Assembly: GCA_005791685.1 (NCBI GenBank) | Contig: SXVG01000032.1 | Location: 1-8,396 of the forward strand | DNA from: Methylotenera sp. | GTDB taxonomy: Bacteria; Pseudomonadota; Gammaproteobacteria; Burkholderiales; Methylophilaceae | DNA length: 8,396 nucleotides | Direction: 5' to 3' | In this document: piece after piece, positions 4,987 through 8,396 of the stretch | Position numbering within the stretch: the stretch's first letter is position 1 | How the letters are laid out: the number at the start of each line of letters is the position of its first letter | The notes under the pieces: model-generated | The model's input: the letters and a program-made list of their open reading frames with translations, nothing else | The model's database searches: none | Told to the model about the DNA's origin: nothing | Program-made: the position numbers and the translations under genes

Positions 4987-6267
4987 ATGGCCATGAAATT
5001 CACCCACTGCAAACCCGCCTGCCTGATCGCACTGCTAGCCATGCTGAGCATGAACCCCAGTGCGCAGGCCGAAAAAAAAGCCGAAGCCTCCAGCCAAAGT
5101 TTAAGCCTGGTCCAAGAAAAATTGGCCAAACTTAAACAAGCGCTGAGCCAATCGCAAGAAGCGCGTAAAGATGCCGCGGATGAATTAAAAGACAGCGAAG
5201 TGGCCATCAGCCTAGCCAATAAAAAGCTCTATGAAATCAACCAAAAACAACAAGAACACACGGCGCTCTTGGCCAAATTAGCCAGCGAATCCATTGCCAC
5301 CAATCAAGCCTTGGGCGAACAACAAAAACAACTTAGCCAGCAACTCTACCAGCAATACCTGCATGGCCGGCAAAGCTATGTGCAAATGGTATTGCAAAAC
5401 GAACACCCTGGTGCCATGGCCCGCGACGTGCATTATTTCTCTTACATCGCTAAAGCCCGCGCCGAACTCATCCACAAAATGCAAGGCAACCTTAATCACA
5501 TCCATAAGCTCAACGATGCCACCACCAGCACCTTGCAAAAAGTGGCCAGCCTCAAACAAAAACAAATCAGTGAGCGGCAAATCTTACAAACCCAAAAGCA
5601 AGTTAAATCTAAAATTGTCCGCAGCTTGTCGCAGAAAATAAGCCTGCAACGCGGTGAAATTAAAAAACTCAGTCGCGATGAAAAACGCCTGTCGCAATTG
5701 CTTGAGCGCTTAGCCCGAGCGGCGCCGGCTAGCCCTAAAAAACAAAAGAACAAACGCAATCAAATCGACACCACAGACCGCGCGGAGTCGGACAAAGCCA
5801 GCCAAGACAGCGCTAGCGAGCAAAGCCTAGCCAACAACCTAGAACCCAATGCAGAAACCAACAGCAACCATTTCGCCTCGCTAAAAGGCAAGCTGCGCCT
5901 GCCAGTACGCGGCGAGGTAAGCAATCGATTCGGCAGCAGCCGTGAAGATTCCGGCATTTCTTGGAAAGGCTTATTCATCAAAGCCAATGAAGGGGCAGAA
6001 GTGAAATCGGTCGCCAGCGGCCGCGTGGTGTTTGCCGACTGGTTGCGCGGCTTCGGCAACCTGATTATTTTAGATCACGGCGCTGGCTACATGAGCTTAT
6101 ACGGCAACAATCAAGCGGTATTAAGGCAGGTCGGCGACCAGGTTAAAGCCGGCGACGCCATCGCCTCGGTGGGCAACAGCGGCGGCAATGAAACGAACGG
6201 CTTGTATTACGAATTAAGACGGCAGAGCCGACCTTTCGACCCGCTGAGCTGGAGTCTGGTTAATTAA
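4987..6267 (+). CDS. envC: Murein hydrolase activator EnvC (signal peptide, coiled coil, degenerate LytM/M23)
   Basis: Periplasmic divisome-associated protein; family members bind FtsEX and switch on N-acetylmuramoyl-L-alanine amidases (AmiA/AmiB type) for daughter-cell separation. The 426 residues comprise a signal peptide with cleavage after AQA (about residue 28) and a long Gln/Lys/Glu-rich coiled coil (about 36-245). A polar low-complexity linker follows (about 247-296), then a LytM domain (about 300-426). The LytM domain has lost its zinc ligands: where active enzymes have HxGxD it reads WKGLF (326-330), and where they have HxH before the phenylalanine/glutamate it reads GLYYE (405-409). 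It keeps DHGAGYMSLYG, VKAGDAIASVGNSGG and the EnvC-like RRQ...PFDPLSW ending. This points to a non-enzymatic activator rather than an endopeptidase. It follows gpmI by 10 nt. An S41 CtpA-type protease gene, which I recall often following envC in betaproteobacteria, is absent. Confidence 0.93.
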   Translation: MAMKFTHCKPACLIALLAMLSMNPSAQAEKKAEASSQSLSLVQEKLAKLKQALSQSQEARKDAADELKDSEVAISLANKKLYEINQKQQEHTALLAKLASESIATNQALGEQQKQLSQQLYQQYLHGRQSYVQMVLQNEHPGAMARDVHYFSYIAKARAELIHKMQGNLNHIHKLNDATTSTLQKVASLKQKQISERQILQTQKQVKSKIVRSLSQKISLQRGEIKKLSRDEKRLSQLLERLARAAPASPKKQKNKRNQIDTTDRAESDKASQDSASEQSLANNLEPNAETNSNHFASLKGKLRLPVRGEVSNRFGSSREDSGISWKGLFIKANEGAEVKSVASGRVVFADWLRGFGNLIILDHGAGYMSLYGNNQAVLRQVGDQVKAGDAIASVGNSGGNETNGLYYELRRQSRPFDPLSWSLVN

Positions 6268-6286
6268 GGCTTACCCCAGCAAGCCT
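6267..6286. terminator. Possible weak terminator between convergent envC and yjbQ
   Basis: The 40-nt convergent gap contains an inverted repeat, AGGCTT (6267-6272) and AAGCCT (6281-6286), with an 8-nt loop. No T run follows in the plus direction. In the minus direction it is followed by the mixed TAATTAA. It is the only stem in the gap, so I list it as a weak candidate for ending either transcript; one outright terminator is not visible. Confidence 0.3.
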
Positions 6287-6307
6287 ACCTGCACCACGCC
6301 TTTAGCC

Positions 6308-6727
6308 TCACTCCCCCAATAGGTGCAGCAGCACCTTACGCTGAGCCGGCAGGTGCCTATGCTCATACAAAAACACCCCTTGCCACTGACCTAAGGCTGC
6401 TTGGCCTTGCAAAATAGGAATGCTCAACTGGGTTTGCGTGAGCGCACTGCGCACATGCGCCGGCATGTCATCTGGCCCTTCAACGGTGTGTATAAACAAA
6501 GGGTCGCCGTCTGGCACTAGGCGATTGAAAAAAGCCTCCATATCCACCAGCACGTCTTGATCGTAATTTTCATTGATCAACAAACTGGCTGAGGTATGCT
6601 GGATGTACAGCGTCAACAAGCCAGTTTGCAAGCCACTGCGCTTAACTTGCGCCGCGACTTCCGCGCTGATGTCGTAGAGCTTGCGCCCATGCGTGCTGAC
6701 GCTGATTTTTGCTGTGACTTGCCGCAT
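6308..6727 (-). CDS. yjbQ: YjbQ/UPF0047 family protein (secondary thiamine-phosphate synthase family)
   Basis: Conserved single-domain protein, 139 residues, the usual family length. Databases name the family for a weak thiamine-phosphate synthase activity seen in E. coli YjbQ; its true physiological role is not established. The hallmark blocks are present: LYIQHTSASLLINEN (40-54, His44), DVLVDME (58-64), FIHTVEGPDDMPAHVRSAL (78-96, with His80 and His91), and the C-terminal GQWQGVFLYEHR (113-124), whose EHR triad is typical. The His and Asp side chains probably line the family's metal-binding pocket. It lies 9 nt after clpB on the same strand, with a good AAAGGG ribosome site overlapping the clpB stop and 5 nt before its ATG, so it is very likely co-translated with clpB. 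It has no signal peptide and is expected in the cytoplasm. Confidence 0.93.
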   Translation of the reverse strand: MRQVTAKISVSTHGRKLYDISAEVAAQVKRSGLQTGLLTLYIQHTSASLLINENYDQDVLVDMEAFFNRLVPDGDPLFIHTVEGPDDMPAHVRSALTQTQLSIPILQGQAALGQWQGVFLYEHRHLPAQRKVLLHLLGE

Positions 6728-6732
6728 GCTAA

Positions 6733-6738
6733 CCCTTT
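6733..6738 (-). promoter_or_regulatory. Ribosome binding site of yjbQ, overlapping the clpB stop
   Basis: AAAGGG on the minus strand, 5 nt before the yjbQ ATG. It shares two bases with the clpB TAA (6737-6739), an arrangement typical of translational coupling. Confidence 0.7.
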
Positions 6739-8396
6739 ACGCTTTTGAAAAGACTATTTTACCTGCCTTTGCATCCACTTTAATCAGGTCTTTGGCCATA
6801 AAGTCGCCATTTAAAATGGCCCGCGCCAAGGGGTTTTCTATTTCCGACTGGATGGCGCGTTTTAACGGCCTAGCCCCATACACCGGATCAAACCCAGCAT
6901 TGGCAATTTCCGCTATCGCCGCATCGCTCATGTCCAACTGCATGTCCATGGCGGCCAAGCGTTTTGCCAAGTACTGCAATTGTATTTTGGTAATGGCGCG
7001 TATATTGCTTTCATCCAAGGCATGGAACACCACCACCTCATCGATACGGTTGATGAATTCCGGTCTGAAATGCGTTTTCACTTCGCCCATCACCGCCAAT
7101 TTCACCACTTGGTAGTCTTGATCGCTCATGCTTTGTATCATTTGCGAGCCTAAATTACTGGTCATGATGATGACGGTGTTTTTAAAGTCCACCGTGCGCC
7201 CTTGGCCATCGGTTAAGCGGCCGTCGTCCAGCACTTGCAACAAGACATTAAACACATCCGGGTGGGCTTTCTCCACTTCATCGAGCAAGATCACGCTGTA
7301 CGGTTTGCGCCGTACCGCCTCGGTCAAGGTGCCGCCTTCTTCGTAACCGACGTAGCCCGGTGGCGCGCCTATCATGCGCGCAACGGAATGCTTCTCCATG
7401 AATTCACTCATGTCGATACGGATTAAATGCTCTTCGCTGTCAAACAAAAATCCGGCCAAAGCCTTGCACAGCTCGGTTTTACCGACGCCGGTGGGGCCTA
7501 AGAATAAAAAGCTGCCGTAGGGGCGAGTGGGGTCGCCCAAGCCTGAACGTGAGCGACGTATGGCGTCTGACACCAACCTCACCGCTTCGTCTTGACCGAC
7601 TACCCGCTCGTGCAATTTGCTTTCCATGCTGAGTAATTTGCCACGTTCGCCTTGCAGCATTTTGGCCACCGGGATGCCGGTCGCTCGGCTCACCACTTCG
7701 GCAATTTCATCGGCACCCACTTCGGTGCGCAGCATTTTATTTTTAGGCTGCTCTTGGCTGCCTTCATTGCTGGCAGCTTGCTTTAACTGCAGTTCCAAAG
7801 CAGGCAATTTACCGTACTGCAATTCCGACACTTTCTGCCATTCGCCCTTGCGCGTGGCCTCTTCCATCTCGAACTTTACTTTCTCTATGGCTTCTTTGAT
7901 GTGCGAAGAACCTTGCACCTGGGCTTTTTCTGCCTTCCAAATGTCTTCAAAATCGGCGTATTCTTTGCCCAGCTTATCTATCTCTTGCTCTATCAACTCA
8001 AAGCGCTTTTTACTGCCCTCGTCTTTTTCACGGCGCACCGCTTCCCGCTCAATTTTCAGCTGAATTAAACGGCGCTCGAGTTTATCCATGATTTCCGGCT
8101 TGGAGTCGATTTCCATCTTGATGCGCGAGGCCGCCTCGTCGATTAAATCGATGGCTTTGTCCGGTAAAAAACGGTCGGTAATGTAACGGTGCGACAATTC
8201 CGCCGCCGCCACAATGGCCGGATCGGTAATTTCCACGCCGTGGTGCAACTCGTATTTTTCTTGCAAACCACGCAAGATGGCAATGGTTGCCTCCACGCTG
8301 GGCTCATCGACCAAGACTTTTTGAAAGCGCCGCTCCAAGGCCGCGTCTTTTTCCACGTATTGCCGGTATTCGTCCAAGGTGGTGGCACCCACGCAA
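6737..8396 (-). CDS. clpB: ATP-dependent disaggregase ClpB, N-terminal part outside window
   Basis: Hexameric AAA+ chaperone of the Hsp104 family that works with DnaK to pull polypeptides out of aggregates. About 553 residues are present, and the frame runs off the window end; by comparison with E. coli ClpB about 310 N-terminal residues are missing (N domain and most of the first AAA domain). The visible part starts CVGATTLDEYR and includes the first-domain arginine fingers in LERRF, counted about residues 19-23 from the Val of CVGATT. The coiled-coil middle domain follows (about 98-210), with KAEKAQVQGSSHI and SELQYGKLP. The second AAA domain carries Walker A GPTGVGKT (299-306), pore loop GYVGYEEGG (346-354), Walker B VILLDEVEK (367-375), sensor 1 SNLGS, arginine finger Arg449 in FINRID, and sensor 2 in GARPLKRA (506-513). 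The GTG at 8392 is an internal valine, not a start. Followed by yjbQ. Confidence 0.98.
   Translation of the reverse strand, partial: CVGATTLDEYRQYVEKDAALERRFQKVLVDEPSVEATIAILRGLQEKYELHHGVEITDPAIVAAAELSHRYITDRFLPDKAIDLIDEAASRIKMEIDSKPEIMDKLERRLIQLKIEREAVRREKDEGSKKRFELIEQEIDKLGKEYADFEDIWKAEKAQVQGSSHIKEAIEKVKFEMEEATRKGEWQKVSELQYGKLPALELQLKQAASNEGSQEQPKNKMLRTEVGADEIAEVVSRATGIPVAKMLQGERGKLLSMESKLHERVVGQDEAVRLVSDAIRRSRSGLGDPTRPYGSFLFLGPTGVGKTELCKALAGFLFDSEEHLIRIDMSEFMEKHSVARMIGAPPGYVGYEEGGTLTEAVRRKPYSVILLDEVEKAHPDVFNVLLQVLDDGRLTDGQGRTVDFKNTVIIMTSNLGSQMIQSMSDQDYQVVKLAVMGEVKTHFRPEFINRIDEVVVFHALDESNIRAITKIQLQYLAKRLAAMDMQLDMSDAAIAEIANAGFDPVYGARPLKRAIQSEIENPLARAILNGDFMAKDLIKVDAKAGKIVFSKA

Noticed and set aside
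5278..5580. Minus-strand open frame inside envC
   Set aside because: It arises from the Gln/Lys-rich coiled-coil codons read in reverse and has no independent support.
7617..8063. Plus-strand open frame opposite the ClpB middle domain
   Set aside because: Its Ser-rich translation is what antisense of Glu/Lys-rich coiled-coil codons gives; ClpB is clearly the real gene.
8390..8392. GTG as a possible start of a short ClpB
   Set aside because: It is the valine of the conserved CVGATTLDEYR block, and the frame continues upstream past the window edge.

Overview
This window is ordinary chromosomal housekeeping DNA from a proteobacterium, most likely a betaproteobacterium. The grouping rests on protein resemblance: the SecB, GpsA, EnvC and ClpB sequences are clearly proteobacterial, and the small exported two-SH3-repeat protein between secB and gpsA looks like a family I know mainly from Betaproteobacteria. 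The order yibN-grxC-secB-(x)-gpsA, divergent from gpmI-envC, matches the block known around yibN/gpmM in E. coli, with changes. I cannot name a genus. I see no mobile element, phage gene, CRISPR array, tRNA or rRNA.

Layout. (1) 1-427, plus strand: the 3' part of trmL, a tRNA wobble-base 2'-O-methyltransferase. (2) 424-3246, minus strand: a five-gene run read in the order yibN (membrane-anchored rhodanese), grxC (glutaredoxin), secB (export chaperone), a signal-peptide-bearing SH3-repeat protein, and gpsA (glycerol-3-phosphate dehydrogenase). The gaps are 1, 103, 4 and 33 nt. The 103-nt gap before secB holds a good extended -10 candidate, so secB-SH3-gpsA may also be transcribed on their own. 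(3) 3247-3404: the divergent control region between yibN and gpmI. (4) 3405-6267, plus strand: gpmI (cofactor-independent phosphoglycerate mutase) and envC (divisome activator of peptidoglycan amidases), 10 nt apart. (5) 6308-8396, minus strand: clpB (disaggregase, 5' end outside the window) followed after 9 nt by yjbQ, converging on envC.

How the genes relate. secB, the SH3 protein, envC and yibN act at or across the inner membrane or in the periplasm. gpsA supplies the glycerol-3-phosphate backbone for phospholipids, so the central part of the window has an envelope-biogenesis flavour. grxC and yibN both have redox-active or persulfide-forming cysteines, and gpmI is central glycolysis/gluconeogenesis. 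clpB is protein quality control, and yjbQ is a conserved family of unsettled physiological role.

I looked for an undescribed system and did not find one I can defend. The points most worth a second look are small: a shared hairpin over the overlapping trmL and gpsA stops, a GTG start for yibN, a strong hairpin in the yibN 3' end just before grxC, the exported SH3 protein coupled to secB, and the clpB-yjbQ coupling.
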